Counted from the first letter of the stretch, positions 7,001 through 16,955 are shown. The stretch: DNA of 35,550 nucleotides from Hormoscilla sp. SP12CHS1 (GCA_014324065.1 JACOMV010000027.1:1-35550); one strand, 5' to 3'. The notes: generated by a model from the sequence alone, not told the origin. Program-made: numbers and translations.

Positions 7001-9711
7001 CTATTGCAGAAATAACTAGAAGCAGGACTCTTAGTGGAAAGATGACCATCTCCCAGCAAATAAGCCACTAGCTTGATTTGAGCGTCTGATATTTCACTGC
7101 TATGATCGAATCGTGTCCGAGAGCGCCCACCCTGGTGGGCGTCTCTGGACACGATCGGGATGTTTTTGGCCAGGCCAATGCGATCGCCCACCTGAAAATC
7201 TCCCAGAGGCTTCCATCCTAACAGGGTGTAGAAAAGATGATCCGCCGTTGCCCTAATTTTGCGGTTAGTTTTAGTGGTAATCTCCCAAACAGAGCGCATC
7301 CCATTAGGATAAATTTCTTCTATTGGCTGCTGCGTAATCTTCTGGGTCTGCAAATCCAGGGAGAATACTTTTCTACCCAGCCAATACTCTGGGTTGGAGG
7401 CAACTTCACTCAGGATCACCTTACCACCGGTTGCTGCATCAATTATTTCGGTCGAGCCACTCAAGCAGCGACGCAATAAGTCCGCTTGACCCAAGGAATA
7501 TCCTCCTAATTCCTGAGCGATTCTCATGATTTGCTCTTGGTAGACCATCACCGCATAAGTTTCTTTGAGAATCGGCTCTAACATGGGATGTTCGTATTCA
7601 ATGGGTTCGTGACCGTGCTTGCGATCGATAAATTTATCAACCAGTCCCGCATCCAAAGGTCCAGGTCGGTACAGGGCTAGAATCGAAGATATATCTTCTA
7701 TATTATCAGGCTTCAATTTCTGCACTACCTTACGTATTCCCGAAGATTCCAATTGAAAGATGCCTTCTAAATCTCCTTTTCCTAGCATTTCGTAAGTCTT
7801 TTTAATATCTGGGGGGATTTTCTTTACCGTTCCTTTGGCAATAATGTCTCTCGCCTTTCTCTCCTGTAGAGGTAACTGGTCTGGATCTATATCTAATTTA
7901 TGATTTTCTTTAATCAGTTCTACGGTATTCTGGATAATAGTCAAGTTTTTCAATCCCAGAAAGTCCATTTTTAACAGACCCAGAGATTCCAGTTCTTCCA
8001 TAGAATACTGGGTGATCGCCGCCCCTTCATTATTCTTTTGCAGCGGCACAATTTCATCCAACGGTTCCGCTGAAATCACCACCCCCGCTGCATGCACGCC
8101 AGCGCTTTTGTTTGTCCCTTCCAACCGCATCGCCATATCTATCCACTGGCGGACCGGGATTTCGCCAGTGATTTCTCCGCGATCGTCTTTAACTTTAACT
8201 TTGCCATTTTCGTATGCTTCTTTGAACTTCGGTTCTGGCGACTCATCGGAAATCATCTTCTTCAGTTTTGCTGGTTTCCCCCGCGCTACCGGGATGTATT
8301 TCGCCATCCGATCTGCGTCTCCGTAGGAAACACCCAAAACTCTGGCCACATCTTTGAGAACGGCCTTGGAAGTCATCCGGTTAAAAGTAATAATTTGGGC
8401 TACATTTTCTCTACCATACTTCGCCGTCACATATTTAATCATGTCATCCCTTCTTTCAATGCAAAAATCAGAGTCAATATCCGGCATTGATTTCCGTTCG
8501 GGATTGAGAAATCGTTCAAATAGCAGTCCGTGATGTACGGGATCTATATTAGTAATTTTCAGGGCATAGGCCACCAGAGAACCCGCTGCACTTCCCCGTC
8601 CCGGCCCCACTGGAATATGATTTTCTCTGGCATAATCTATATAATCCCAAACTACTAAGAAGTAACTGGAAAATTTCTTTTCCTGCATTACTTTCAGCTC
8701 AATTTCCAACCGTTCTTTATATTCTGGATAGCGCGTTTCGATTTCCTTGCGTCCTTTGCAGTTTAGCCGTTCTTCCAGTCCTTTCCATGTTTTTTCCTCA
8801 AGAAAACTATCTGGTGTATGGCCTTCCTTCTGATAATTGGGGATGCGCGGTGCCCCCATTATGTCATATGCTTGCACCTTATCCGCCACTTCTACCGTGT
8901 TCGCGATCGCCTCTTCGATCGCCTTATCTGGCAAATGATCTCTAAACAGCTGCTTCATCTCCTCTGCTGACTTGAGATACTCCGTCCCGCTGTAGCGAAA
9001 AGTACGCTTTTCATCATTAAATAACTTATTCGTGTTAATACAAAGTAGGGCATCGTGAGCTTCTACATCATAGCAGTCAATATAATGGGAATCATTCGTC
9101 GCCACTACCTTAATTTCCAGTTCCTGGGCCATCTCCCATATTTCCACATTAACTATTCTATCTTCCTGGTAACCGTGGTCTTGGATCTCTAAATAGTAAT
9201 CATCTCCAAATATTTCTTTGTACCATTTTGCCACTTCCCAAGCTTCTCCTGCTCGATCGTTGAGAATTAGCTTTGGCACTTCTCCCGCCCGGCAACCACT
9301 GGTTACTATCAGACCTTCATGGTATTCTGCTAGCAATTCTTTTGTGATACAAGGACGGGCAAATATCCCGCTGCCTCGCTTTCCCTCTAGATGGGACTTT
9401 GTCGTCAGCTTGACTAGATTTTTATAGCCCTGTGTATTTTTCGCCAACACTGTTTGGTGATGGTGGCTGTACTTCCCTTTATTATTTTTAATTGTTTCAT
9501 TTATCACATACATTTCATTGCCGATAATTGGCCTAATATTTTTGCTCCTGCAAACCTTAATCAGCTCTATCGCCCCATACATTACCCCGTGGTCCGTCAG
9601 GGCGATCGCCTCCATACCCAACTCTTTAGCTCTATCTACCAATTCTGGCAGTTGAGAAGCACCATCCAGCAGACTATAATCACTGTGAATATGTAGACCT
9701 ACAAAATCCAT
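4096..9711 (-). CDS. dnaE: DNA polymerase III alpha subunit, contiguous, containing an intein
   Basis: PHP domain start MDFVGLHIHSDYSLLDG; GPGRGSAAGSLVAYALKITNIDP; MPDIDSDFCIERR; C-terminal OB-fold region. The ORF track extends upstream to 9756, but the homologous start is the ATG at 9711. Confidence 0.95.
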   Translation of the reverse strand: MDFVGLHIHSDYSLLDGASQLPELVDRAKELGMEAIALTDHGVMYGAIELIKVCRSKNIRPIIGNEMYVINETIKNNKGKYSHHHQTVLAKNTQGYKNLVKLTTKSHLEGKRGSGIFARPCITKELLAEYHEGLIVTSGCRAGEVPKLILNDRAGEAWEVAKWYKEIFGDDYYLEIQDHGYQEDRIVNVEIWEMAQELEIKVVATNDSHYIDCYDVEAHDALLCINTNKLFNDEKRTFRYSGTEYLKSAEEMKQLFRDHLPDKAIEEAIANTVEVADKVQAYDIMGAPRIPNYQKEGHTPDSFLEEKTWKGLEERLNCKGRKEIETRYPEYKERLEIELKVMQEKKFSSYFLVVWDYIDYARENHIPVGPGRGSAAGSLVAYALKITNIDPVHHGLLFERFLNPERKSMPDIDSDFCIERRDDMIKYVTAKYGRENVAQIITFNRMTSKAVLKDVARVLGVSYGDADRMAKYIPVARGKPAKLKKMISDESPEPKFKEAYENGKVKVKDDRGEITGEIPVRQWIDMAMRLEGTNKSAGVHAAGVVISAEPLDEIVPLQKNNEGAAITQYSMEELESLGLLKMDFLGLKNLTIIQNTVELIKENHKLDIDPDQLPLQERKARDIIAKGTVKKIPPDIKKTYEMLGKGDLEGIFQLESSGIRKVVQKLKPDNIEDISSILALYRPGPLDAGLVDKFIDRKHGHEPIEYEHPMLEPILKETYAVMVYQEQIMRIAQELGGYSLGQADLLRRCLSGSTEIIDAATGGKVILSEVASNPEYWLGRKVFSLDLQTQKITQQPIEEIYPNGMRSVWEITTKTNRKIRATADHLFYTLLGWKPLGDFQVGDRIGLAKNIPIVSRDAHQGGRSRTRFDHSSEISDAQIKLVAYLLGDGHLSTKSPASSYFCNSDMDIIADFNDCAYKLFGSTAPVDYQLHAGRKSVFYARIGFVSAFNSWVDSHVKRAHSRDKEIPSWVYLLSKSQLQLFLGTLWSTDGSFDTRLGHADYTSTSSVLIIQVQHLLLRLGIVALFNVKKIKYKGNPHISYRAQITGREDMLKFCELVQPYLSSDKWEQAQRCYLVIKDKQLNYSKHTIPAEVIGLIAKAKKDSGMTWAEIDRSVGAKQKTMSSGLNFQKSSTRSLSRHRVQNFATAFQNPELMNIAESEIFWDRIVSIEYIGDEEVFDLTIRSTHNLIANDFIAHNCIGKKKVDEMQKHRERFIDGSMKNGVKKRIAESLFDQMVKFAEYCFNKSHSTAYAYVTYQTAYLKANYPEEYMAVLLSENSDDQDKVQKYIANCKKMGIEVEGPDINRSGVKFRPERKKILFGLSAVKNLGTNAIESIIKARKEGGEFQDLASMCDRLDLQAVNKRALEALIKCGACDRINYNRHQLAEYIPKVTEWAQKNKNSLNSGLQMTLFDMENFKTPAPELPVVKDFTVQEKLQFEKEYLGYYVSAHPLTSVQRPDDAIDLKKLEEQKGRTQIKVLVMLTEVKQHITKKGDHMAFLQIEDLTGKAEAIVFPKSYEDIEELLVPDRPRILIGKPDRQDEQKVQLIVDNAEKPEQQRMLSAPQWEPEIDDFQPSEEQLMSDDFSGTKPQSEPEIDRFEMYGKEDRGRSSIASFDQPPKQEIEMEPQSEPEENESIVKSEQRLVRVQSYVFPDSDRFRSPTQTKGEIDQLKLRHLKSVQLTAKKLGLDPINLSQLSQQHPQVAVRVVARIEEVYHTEHEPKGSRLLLEDLTGSGVAIVKPELYQKIGSSLSEDSFVMLWGKAQQQDAERWWLMVSDAVPIEPNYLVVMKLNDKMASSKTFQNQLSSRLKDLSGETNKPKVPVLAIVEGKDFHIRRVIRFGHEFWVQDPENAVKIIASLRELRNNQVWLQSLSQ
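6124..7467 (-). other. 448-aa intein with LAGLIDADG (DOD) homing endonuclease domain inside DnaE
   Basis: Junctions LLRR|CLSGSTEIIDAATGGKV ... VFDLTIRSTHNLIANDFIAHN|CIGKKKVDEM. Block B TADH, DOD motifs LVAYLLGDGHLS and LFLGTLWSTDGSF, C-terminal HN followed by C+1. Confidence 0.93.
7111..7154. repeat. 44-bp imperfect palindrome inside the intein coding region
   Basis: TCGTGTCCGAGAGCGCCCACC-CT-GGTGGGCGTCTCTGGACACGA; 21-nt arms. Confidence 0.9.
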
Positions 9712-9780
9712 AATTGTTAATTGGTTAAATCTCGATCCCTGGTGGGCAGCGCCCACCTAACCCATCTCCATATTTTACAA

Positions 9781-11235
9781 CTAAATCGGGGGTTTTTTTA
9801 AATGCCAGCTCGTCGTTTGCTCGTAGGCATTCGCCACTTCCAACAGATGGTCTTCTCGCAGTACCTTGCCTATTAATTGTAGACCGATCGGTAGTCCTTT
9901 GTCATCAAACCCACAGGGCATACTTAAAGCTGGCAGTCCTGCCATATTAACTGGGATAGTCATCAAGTCCAATAAGTACATACTCAAGGGGTCTTCTGTT
10001 TTTTCCCCCGCCTTAAAAGCCGTCGTCGGAGTCGTGGGACAGGCCAATATATCTACCTTAGCAAAAGCCTGATCGAAGTCTTCCTTAATTAAAGTCCGGA
10101 CCTTTTGCGCCTTGAGATAGTAAGCATCATAATACCCCGCCGAGAGAGCATAAGTCCCAATCATAATCCGGCGTTTCACTTCGGCCCCAAAGCCTAAAGC
10201 CCGAGTAGAACCATACATAGATAGGAGATTATCCCCCTCCGCCCGCAAGCCATATTTTACCCCATCATAACGGGCCAGATTCGCTGACGCTTCCGAAGGA
10301 GCAATAATGTAGTAGGCTGGCAGACCGTAGCGGAAACGGGGACAGGAAACTATCTGAACCTCTGCTCCCAAGTCCTGTAGATGTTCGATCGCCTTTTTCA
10401 CCGTCTCTTCTACTACCGGTTCTAACCCCGAACCAAAGGTTTCTGTAATCACCCCGATTCTCAGGCGTCCTCTGACCTTAAAATTGGGTTTGAGCATCCC
10501 CACATAGTCGGGAACCTCAGCCTTCAGACTGGTAGCATCTTTGGGATCGTAACCCGCGATCGCCTGCAACACAATCGCCGCATCTTCTACTGTACGACCC
10601 AATGGTCCAATTTGATCCAGAGAGGAAGCAAAAGCCACCAACCCATAACGAGACACCCGACCGTAAGTAGGCTTGAGACCGAAGATGCCGCAGAACGATG
10701 CCGGTTGGCGAATCGAGCCTCCCGTATCCGAACCCACAGCCACCACTGATTGAGAGGATGCTACCGCAGCGGCTGAGCCACCGGAGGAACCTCCCGGCAC
10801 CCGGGATAGATCCCAAGGGTTAGCCGTCCCTTGAAAAGCAGAAGTCTCCGTCGAACCTCCCATCGCGAACTCGTCCAGATTAGTTTTCCCCACCATCACC
10901 GCACCCGCCGCTGCCAGTTTTTCTGTCACCGTTGAGGAGTAAGGTGGCACAAAACCTTCCAGAATGCGGGAACCACAAGTCGTGGGGAGCCCTCGAGTAC
11001 AGAGATTGTCCTTGATGGCGATCGGGATACCTGCCAGCAGTCCAATTTCTTCTCCTGCGGCGATTTTAGCATCCACTGCCTTTGCCTGTTCCAGAGCCCG
11101 ATCGGCTGTCACGCACAAGAAGCTGTGTAACTTTGGATCCAAGGTCTCTATGCGATCGAGGGCTGCTTGGGTTATTTCTGTAGCCGAACGTTCTTTATCG
11201 ATCAGTTGATTGTGCAACTCCCGAATGGATGCCAT
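9781..11235 (-). CDS. gatA: Asp-tRNA(Asn)/Glu-tRNA(Gln) amidotransferase subunit A
   Basis: 484 aa amidase signature: [14 protein letters not shown]...[13 protein letters not shown]...[12 protein letters not shown]. Confidence 0.97.
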   Translation of the reverse strand: MASIRELHNQLIDKERSATEITQAALDRIETLDPKLHSFLCVTADRALEQAKAVDAKIAAGEEIGLLAGIPIAIKDNLCTRGLPTTCGSRILEGFVPPYSSTVTEKLAAAGAVMVGKTNLDEFAMGGSTETSAFQGTANPWDLSRVPGGSSGGSAAAVASSQSVVAVGSDTGGSIRQPASFCGIFGLKPTYGRVSRYGLVAFASSLDQIGPLGRTVEDAAIVLQAIAGYDPKDATSLKAEVPDYVGMLKPNFKVRGRLRIGVITETFGSGLEPVVEETVKKAIEHLQDLGAEVQIVSCPRFRYGLPAYYIIAPSEASANLARYDGVKYGLRAEGDNLLSMYGSTRALGFGAEVKRRIMIGTYALSAGYYDAYYLKAQKVRTLIKEDFDQAFAKVDILACPTTPTTAFKAGEKTEDPLSMYLLDLMTIPVNMAGLPALSMPCGFDDKGLPIGLQLIGKVLREDHLLEVANAYEQTTSWHLKKPPI

Positions 11236-11312
11236 GCTTGTACCTTCTCTAATCTTCCGTCCCTATTTTACTATAAGTCAAGCCCGTCTAATTTCTCTAT
11301 CCTACCACGATG

Positions 11313-11356
11313 TGCTTCCGATGTGCGAATAGCGCGCATCGCACATCGGAAGCACC
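11313..11356. repeat. Perfect 17-bp inverted repeat with 10-nt loop
   Basis: GTGCTTCCGATGTGCGA - atagcgcgca loop region - TCGCACATCGGAAGCAC, intergenic upstream of gatA. Confidence 0.9.
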
Positions 11357-11703
11357 TATCATCCCTCAATACCCACAGCTCTATTTTTTTACGAAACGTC
11401 ACTGCAACTTAGATCCGATTGCACGGCTGGCGCCGCGCTGCGCGATCCGATTTCCCCCTAGGCGATCGCTTCTTTATTCTCACTGCATTCTATCATTTCT
11501 TTAGCAGCACTTATCTACGCCTTCTGACTCATTTTTTGAGATGATTAAATATTCTACTGTTAACCCATACAGGAGCAATAGACAGGACAACGGAATAAGA
11601 CCAAATTACAGACAGCGAATCGTCAATCAACGAGCGAGATATGGATGGCCGACAGCGAATATACAGGCCATTATCCAGTGACTCGACGATGGTTAGTAAA
11701 TCT

Positions 11704-11991
11704 TTACATCTGGCCATTGAGGAATGGTGTCCTAGCTGCTGGCGCCGTCAACTCCCCCACCCACTCTTCAAAAATTGTCAGATTTATCGGTTTGCAGCGC
11801 TTAACCACAACTGTAATGCCGATCGCCCCTTCCTTTTCCAAGTCTTCTATGTATCCTGACTGGGCTACTTCCGCTTCATTCTTGTTCGTAAACGGTCCGA
11901 AATAGTAGGTACAACGGGGGGTATCGGTGACAATTTCCACCCACCATGCTAAACCCAGGGCGTTCAGAGCGCTAATCATCAATTCTTTCAT
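11704..11991 (-). CDS. DUF1816 protein
   Basis: 95 aa, WWVEIVTDTPRCTYYFGPFTNKNEAEVAQSGYIEDLEKEGA. Confidence 0.8.
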   Translation of the reverse strand: MKELMISALNALGLAWWVEIVTDTPRCTYYFGPFTNKNEAEVAQSGYIEDLEKEGAIGITVVVKRCKPINLTIFEEWVGELTAPAARTPFLNGQM

Positions 11992-12095
11992 TTCTTTTAC
12001 CTCTTTATCAATGTTTGAGCGATATTATCCGGTGGTCCACAGAGGTTGGGTGCGTTACATTTTGTTATGGCTCGTTACTTTTCTTGTTTCACTGC

Positions 12096-13013
12096 TTAAC
12101 TATTCTTTACATTATTACCCAAATTCAAGGTATTTTCCCAGCGCTGACGAAAAATTTCATAAAGACTCATGGCCGCTGCTACCGATGCATTCAAGGTTGG
12201 GGTATGTCCCAGCAGCGGGATGGAGATCAACAGGTCGCAGTAGCGTTGTGTCAACATACTCAGACCTTCGCCTTCCGACCCTACTACTAATACCACCGGT
12301 CCAGTAAACTTAACAGCCTGTATTGGCTGACTAGCGGATGCGGCAGTGCCATAGATCCAAAAACCAGCCTCTTTCAATTCTTCCAAGGCCCGACTGAGAT
12401 TGACAACCCGGGCAACTGGAAAATATTCTAAAGATCCTGCCGCCACCTTCATCACCGTCGAAGTGACACCGGAGGCCCGGCGTTGGGGAATCACCAGTCC
12501 CTGACTCCCCAAAGCCTCTGCTGTGCGGATAATGGCACCTAAGTTTTGAGGGTCAGTAATGCCATCGGCTACCACCAGTACCGGTTGTTCGGAAAGAGAT
12601 TTGGCTTTTGCGATCAGTTCGCCCAGGTTAATGTAGGCGTAGGGCGCTACTGTTGCTGCCACACCCTGGTGATTGGCGTGACTGGTAATCTGGTCCAGAC
12701 GCCGGTAGGAAACCTCATCGATGACTGTGCCAGTTGCCTTCGCTTGCAGCAGCTGGGAGTGAAAGCGAGGATCGTAGCGCATGCGTTCCGCGATCCAGAC
12801 TCGGTTTAAGCGGCGCTTACCTCTCAGGGCCGCTAGGACAGTATGAATGCCGTAGATTAAATCAGTCTCTCGGTCAGTTGCTTGTGGGTCGGGGGCGACT
12901 ATGGCTGCTGGCGGTCGCGAGTTCCCTATAGGTTTCAGGCGCGATGGCTCGATCTTGGGTTTGTCCGGTTTCCTCCGCTGAGACTGAAGTTTTCGATTTT
13001 TTGGGGCTGCCAT
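12096..13013 (-). CDS. rlmB: 23S rRNA (guanosine-2'-O-)-methyltransferase, SpoU/TrmH family RlmB-type
   Basis: 305 aa: [24 protein letters not shown]...[23 protein letters not shown]...[45 protein letters not shown]. Confidence 0.92.
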   Translation of the reverse strand: MAAPKNRKLQSQRRKPDKPKIEPSRLKPIGNSRPPAAIVAPDPQATDRETDLIYGIHTVLAALRGKRRLNRVWIAERMRYDPRFHSQLLQAKATGTVIDEVSYRRLDQITSHANHQGVAATVAPYAYINLGELIAKAKSLSEQPVLVVADGITDPQNLGAIIRTAEALGSQGLVIPQRRASGVTSTVMKVAAGSLEYFPVARVVNLSRALEELKEAGFWIYGTAASASQPIQAVKFTGPVVLVVGSEGEGLSMLTQRYCDLLISIPLLGHTPTLNASVAAAMSLYEIFRQRWENTLNLGNNVKNS

Positions 13014-13153
13014 AGAGTTGTCGTTGCCTCCAGAGGGTAGTTTACTGTATCAATCTGACATTAATCTGTGATCGTTGACACAATTTAGACCCAAAGTTGT
13101 CAGTTGTCAGTTGTCAATCTTGAATTTTGAATGAGAGAATTTTGAACTTTCAG

Positions 13154-13582
13154 TCATCCTTCCAGAACCAGCTGTGCCAACAACTGGTTCAATCGCTGGC
13201 AGTCTGTAAGGTATAGGTATCCGATCAAAGTCTCTAAGCTAGTAGCTTGCTGGTATGTTTCTGGGTCTAAGCGTCGGGGACATCCTGTAGCGCCGTTCCG
13301 TCCGCGCTTCAAAATTTCCAGTTCTACTGGAGTGAGGTGAGGTTCTAAAGAGTGTAAATGTCGTGCCTGACTTTCTGCTCGTACCTGGGCCACCACCTGA
13401 TGATGATAATCCCGCGATCGCTTGGGGGGCATCAGGTAATGGGTGCGGATATGTAGTTCATAGACAGCATCTCCTAAATAAGCCAATGCCGAGGGCGAAA
13501 GTCGTTTGATATCTGCCGGTGACAATGACAAACCCGGCTGAGTATTAAAGACCACCTGTTCCAAGATAGCAAACCTCACCAA
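13154..13582 (-). CDS. mrnC: Mini-ribonuclease III
   Basis: 142 aa: [23 protein letters not shown]...[33 protein letters not shown]. Confidence 0.9.
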   Translation of the reverse strand: MVRFAILEQVVFNTQPGLSLSPADIKRLSPSALAYLGDAVYELHIRTHYLMPPKRSRDYHHQVVAQVRAESQARHLHSLEPHLTPVELEILKRGRNGATGCPRRLDPETYQQATSLETLIGYLYLTDCQRLNQLLAQLVLEG

Positions 13583-13678
13583 AACAAGCTATCCAGAAAA
13601 ACCTCTGGATAGCTTTCTGATAGTGCTGCGCTGGGGGCACGCTCCGGGACCCCTACGCTGCCAGATGCGGTTGGTGGC

Positions 13679-14071
13679 TCAAGACGTCTGGTTCTGGACA
13701 TGTTCGACCGCCTCATCTATCGAGTTCCGCAAGGACAAGAACTTCTCTAGTCGAACTAGCTTCACAGTTTGAGTCACGCGAGCATTTGAGATGATTTGCA
13801 AACTACCTTCGGAAGTTTGAGTCTTCTTGACCAGTTGCACTAATGCTCCTAGGCCAGAACTGTCAACAAAGTCTATCGTCGAGAGGTCCAAAATAATATT
13901 GGTCGGACCCTCATCGATATACATGCCGATCTTCTTACGAAAAGCTGGCTCGGAAAAGGCGTCTAACAAACCAGCGAGGCGAAATATTTGATAATTTTCC
14001 CTGACATCACGAGTGCCTCTTAAACTAACGGTCAGGGTTAGTGGCTCAGGAATAAAACCCCCTCCTATCAA
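13679..14071 (-). CDS. STAS-domain anti-sigma factor antagonist-like protein
   Basis: 130 aa: IFRLAGLLDAFSEPAFRKKI...ILDLSTIDFVDSSGLGALVQL. Confidence 0.88.
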   Translation of the reverse strand: MIGGGFIPEPLTLTVSLRGTRDVRENYQIFRLAGLLDAFSEPAFRKKIGMYIDEGPTNIILDLSTIDFVDSSGLGALVQLVKKTQTSEGSLQIISNARVTQTVKLVRLEKFLSLRNSIDEAVEHVQNQTS

Positions 14072-14107
14072 TATTTTGTTTGGCTCTATCAGGATCGATG
14101 ATCTAGA

Positions 14108-15328
14108 CTAACATGGGCAATGGGGTTTGTGCAACCTACTCAGGGACGGAAGTACGAGCCGATTTTTCGCACGCTCCGGGCCCCCTCCGCTGCGAGTTCG
14201 CATGGCCTGGACAAACCGCTCGAACAGATAATCGGCGTCGTGGGGACCGGGACTCGCCTCTGGGTGATGCTGGACGGAAAATAGCGGCAGCGATCTGTGC
14301 CGCAACCCCGCGACCGTGCGGTCATTCAGGTTCCAGTGACTAATTTCCACATCGGCGTTGGCCAAGGATTCCGGATCGATGGCAAAACTGTGATTCTGGC
14401 TGGTTATCTCAACCTGTTGAGATAACCCAGCAGGCTGATTTAAGCCGCGATGACCGAATTTGAGCTTGTAGGTTTGGGCCCCCAAGGACAGCCCTAAAAT
14501 CTGGTGTCCCATACAGATGCCAAACATGGGTTTTTCCGCAGCCAACAAGGCTTTGGCGGTTTCGATCCCCTCGGTGACGGCGGCGGGATCTCCAGGACCG
14601 TTGGAGAGAAAGATGCCATCGGGGTTGTATTTGAGAATCTCTGCGGCCAGCGTGCTGGCCGGGACGACGATGACGCGGCAACCGTAACTGGCCAAGCGGC
14701 GGAGAATATTGCGTTTGATGCCAAAATCGATGGCGACTACGGTGAAGGTTTCTGTGGTGCTACCCACACCAGTGGGGTTGAACTCCCAAACCTCCTCGGT
14801 GGCCTCAGACCACTCGTAGACTTGGGATGTGGTCACTTCGCGAACGAGATTTAAGCCATTCATGCTGGGTGCAAGCTTTACTTGGGCGAGTAATTCGGCC
14901 TCGTCCAGGATTTCGGTGGAAATGCCGCCGTTCATGGCCCCGACAACGCGGATTCTGCGGGTGACGGCGCGGGTGTCGATGCCGTATATGGCGATAATGC
15001 CGTGTTGTTTCAGGTAGTCCGGTAGAGATTGGGTGGATCGCCAGTTGCTGGGGCGGGTGCAGATGTTGCGGGCGATCGCCCCCTTGACCTGGGGCCTACT
15101 GGATTCTTCATCTTCCGGGTTGACGCCGGTGTTTCCCAATTCCGGATAGGTGAAGGTGACGATCTGACCGCAGTAGCTGGGGTCGGTCAGGACTTCTTGA
15201 TAGCCAGTCATCCCGGTGTTAAACACGACCTCCCCTATGGTGGTTCCGGTGGCACCGAAAGACCAGCCGCGATAGCTGGAACCATCGGCGAGCACTAGCA
15301 AGGCGGACTTAGCATGAGAATTTGGCAT
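14108..15328 (-). CDS. carA: Carbamoyl-phosphate synthase small subunit, with repeat-derived C-terminal extension
   Basis: 406 aa; class I glutamine amidotransferase motifs [17 protein letters not shown] and [27 protein letters not shown]. The tail after VQAM is encoded by a dispersed repeat. Confidence 0.95.
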   Translation of the reverse strand: MPNSHAKSALLVLADGSSYRGWSFGATGTTIGEVVFNTGMTGYQEVLTDPSYCGQIVTFTYPELGNTGVNPEDEESSRPQVKGAIARNICTRPSNWRSTQSLPDYLKQHGIIAIYGIDTRAVTRRIRVVGAMNGGISTEILDEAELLAQVKLAPSMNGLNLVREVTTSQVYEWSEATEEVWEFNPTGVGSTTETFTVVAIDFGIKRNILRRLASYGCRVIVVPASTLAAEILKYNPDGIFLSNGPGDPAAVTEGIETAKALLAAEKPMFGICMGHQILGLSLGAQTYKLKFGHRGLNQPAGLSQQVEITSQNHSFAIDPESLANADVEISHWNLNDRTVAGLRHRSLPLFSVQHHPEASPGPHDADYLFERFVQAMRTRSGGGPERAKNRLVLPSLSRLHKPHCPC

Positions 15329-15503
15329 AGATATGTTCGTAAAGCTGACAACGATGGTTATTATGGCACGATCGCCCTGGGTTGGATGGGTATCTGGATG
15401 ACAAATTCCGCGGTGTGGTCTTGCGCCCGTTGGTAGGAGGGTGTGGTCAAAACCCGTTGGTACTCGGCCTCCCCGCCCGCCTAACCCTAAAGGGTCCGGC
15501 TAC

Positions 15504-15959
15504 ATGACGGGAGAGCCAAATCCCTTCATTAGCGTTATTCAGTCTCCCACAGATTCTAACGGGGATAGCTATTTAGAGACAGTCCTTAAACTCAACTTTG
15601 AGGATCTCGACAAGGCTCGATTTCTCGTGGAATACGACGCCGAACCTAGCGGGTGGACTGTAACCATTGGTGACTCGGTATCAAACAATGGTTGGGGAGG
15701 CGACGGCGGTCACACCAGCAATGCTGCCGAGATGCAAATCTTTGACACGAGGATAGACGTTTACAGCAATGTCTTACCTGGTTACCAGAATGTAACAACA
15801 GATGGTCATCTCTACCTGCTGAGGGTGCCTGACATTTTCAGTTCTGGCTCAACAGTTGTTTTAGAAGTCAGTGACGAACATTTAGCTTGGGACAACCAGA
15901 GTGGAGCTGCTGGAGAGTTAGACTCAGAGTACTTATATAACCTAAGTTGCTACCTATAA
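15504..15959 (+). CDS. Hypothetical protein
   Basis: 172-aa ORF from 15441. The first 21 codons are dispersed-repeat DNA, so the ATG at 15504 is the more likely start. No family recognised. Confidence 0.45.
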   Translation: MTGEPNPFISVIQSPTDSNGDSYLETVLKLNFEDLDKARFLVEYDAEPSGWTVTIGDSVSNNGWGGDGGHTSNAAEMQIFDTRIDVYSNVLPGYQNVTTDGHLYLLRVPDIFSSGSTVVLEVSDEHLAWDNQSGAAGELDSEYLYNLSCYL

Positions 15960-16235
15960 AACCTCAAAACCCAAATTAGCCCAAATTGGCCAAAATTGCC
16001 TTGTGATTTACCTTTACCAAAAATGGCTGTCTGGGACGTAGAAATTTTTATAGGTCGCAACTTGAGTTATATACATGTATCACCAGATGCTCTCCGCTGC
16101 GCTTCGGGCTATCAACTACTTATGACCACACCCTTGCAGATTTAACAATAACAATTCTGGCTGGAACGTTATGGGTACAGGGTTGCTACGATTTTATCTG
16201 ATAGGCAAATCCGCAGTTTAAATGCGCGACAGCTT

Positions 16236-16327
16236 ATATCATGTCCGGACGATTGGCCATAATTGCAATGCTGTAAAAACAAGGGTTTCAGGTGTTTTTA
16301 TTCAGGGTGTTTGACCGGACATAATAT
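16236..16327. mobile_element. Putative 92-bp MITE-like element with near-perfect terminal inverted repeats
   Basis: ATATCATGTCCGG ... CCGGACATAATAT: 12 of 13 positions match as TIRs. No ORF inside. Confidence 0.5.
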
Positions 16328-16594
16328 TACTAGCTTAACCTTATACACCAGCATAATCTCAAAAATATAAAAAAAGATAAAAAGTTGAGAAAGTGATAAT
16401 AAAATGCTCTAATTAGGGTATGCTATTTTTAGCGATAAAAATTTTACATGAACTCTGTTGATGAACAAACATTAATCTGTTAACTAGCTCAAAACCCGTT
16501 CAACCGGAAACGATATCATCCATCCGATCGCGCCCATGTGGCCCTTTCACAGGGGTGCGGTCAATCATTTGTTGCATTGGTAGGGTGGGCACCT

Positions 16595-16644
16595 TCGATA
16601 TATCCACGCCTGGCGCTAATCGCACAAAAGAGTGGATATATCGA
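16595..16644. mobile_element. 50-bp palindromic insertion with 13-bp perfect TIRs inside another dispersed repeat
   Basis: TCGATATATCCAC ... GTGGATATATCGA interrupts GTAGGGTGGGCACC|...CCATTCGCGGGT. An uninterrupted related copy lies at about 28203-28235. Confidence 0.65.
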
Positions 16645-16898
16645 CCTACCATTCGCGGGTTTGAGCAACAACAACCAACTGTTTGTGACCACACCCCTTT
16701 CACAGAGAAAATAAGCCATAGGATATCTTCGGTGACCAGTATTGTAGGTGTACGGCATCGGAAGCTAAGGGATATAAACCGAGAAATTATCTATTGCCGT
16801 GCCTCGGCAGTCGCAGATTATCAGCCGATCGTATCTTATCGCCCGGCCGGGGCACGGCTTTTTTAACATCATCATCTGAACCGATAATTTTCTTCCCT

Positions 16899-16955
16899 AG
16901 CCCGCGCAGGCGGGCTTTGTTCATGTAGCCCGACCCTTTAGGGTTGGGGCGGTGG
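16899..16955. repeat. Dispersed repeat TAGCCCGCGCAGGCGGGC...TTCATGTAGCCC(G)ACCCTTTAGGGTT
   Basis: The reverse complement of about 28040-28092 carries the same string; a partial copy is at about 15482-15512. Confidence 0.8.

Noticed and set aside
13100-13140. Tandem GTTGTCA and GAATTTTGAA short repeats
   Set aside because: Simple short-sequence repeats common in cyanobacterial spacers; no evidence of function.
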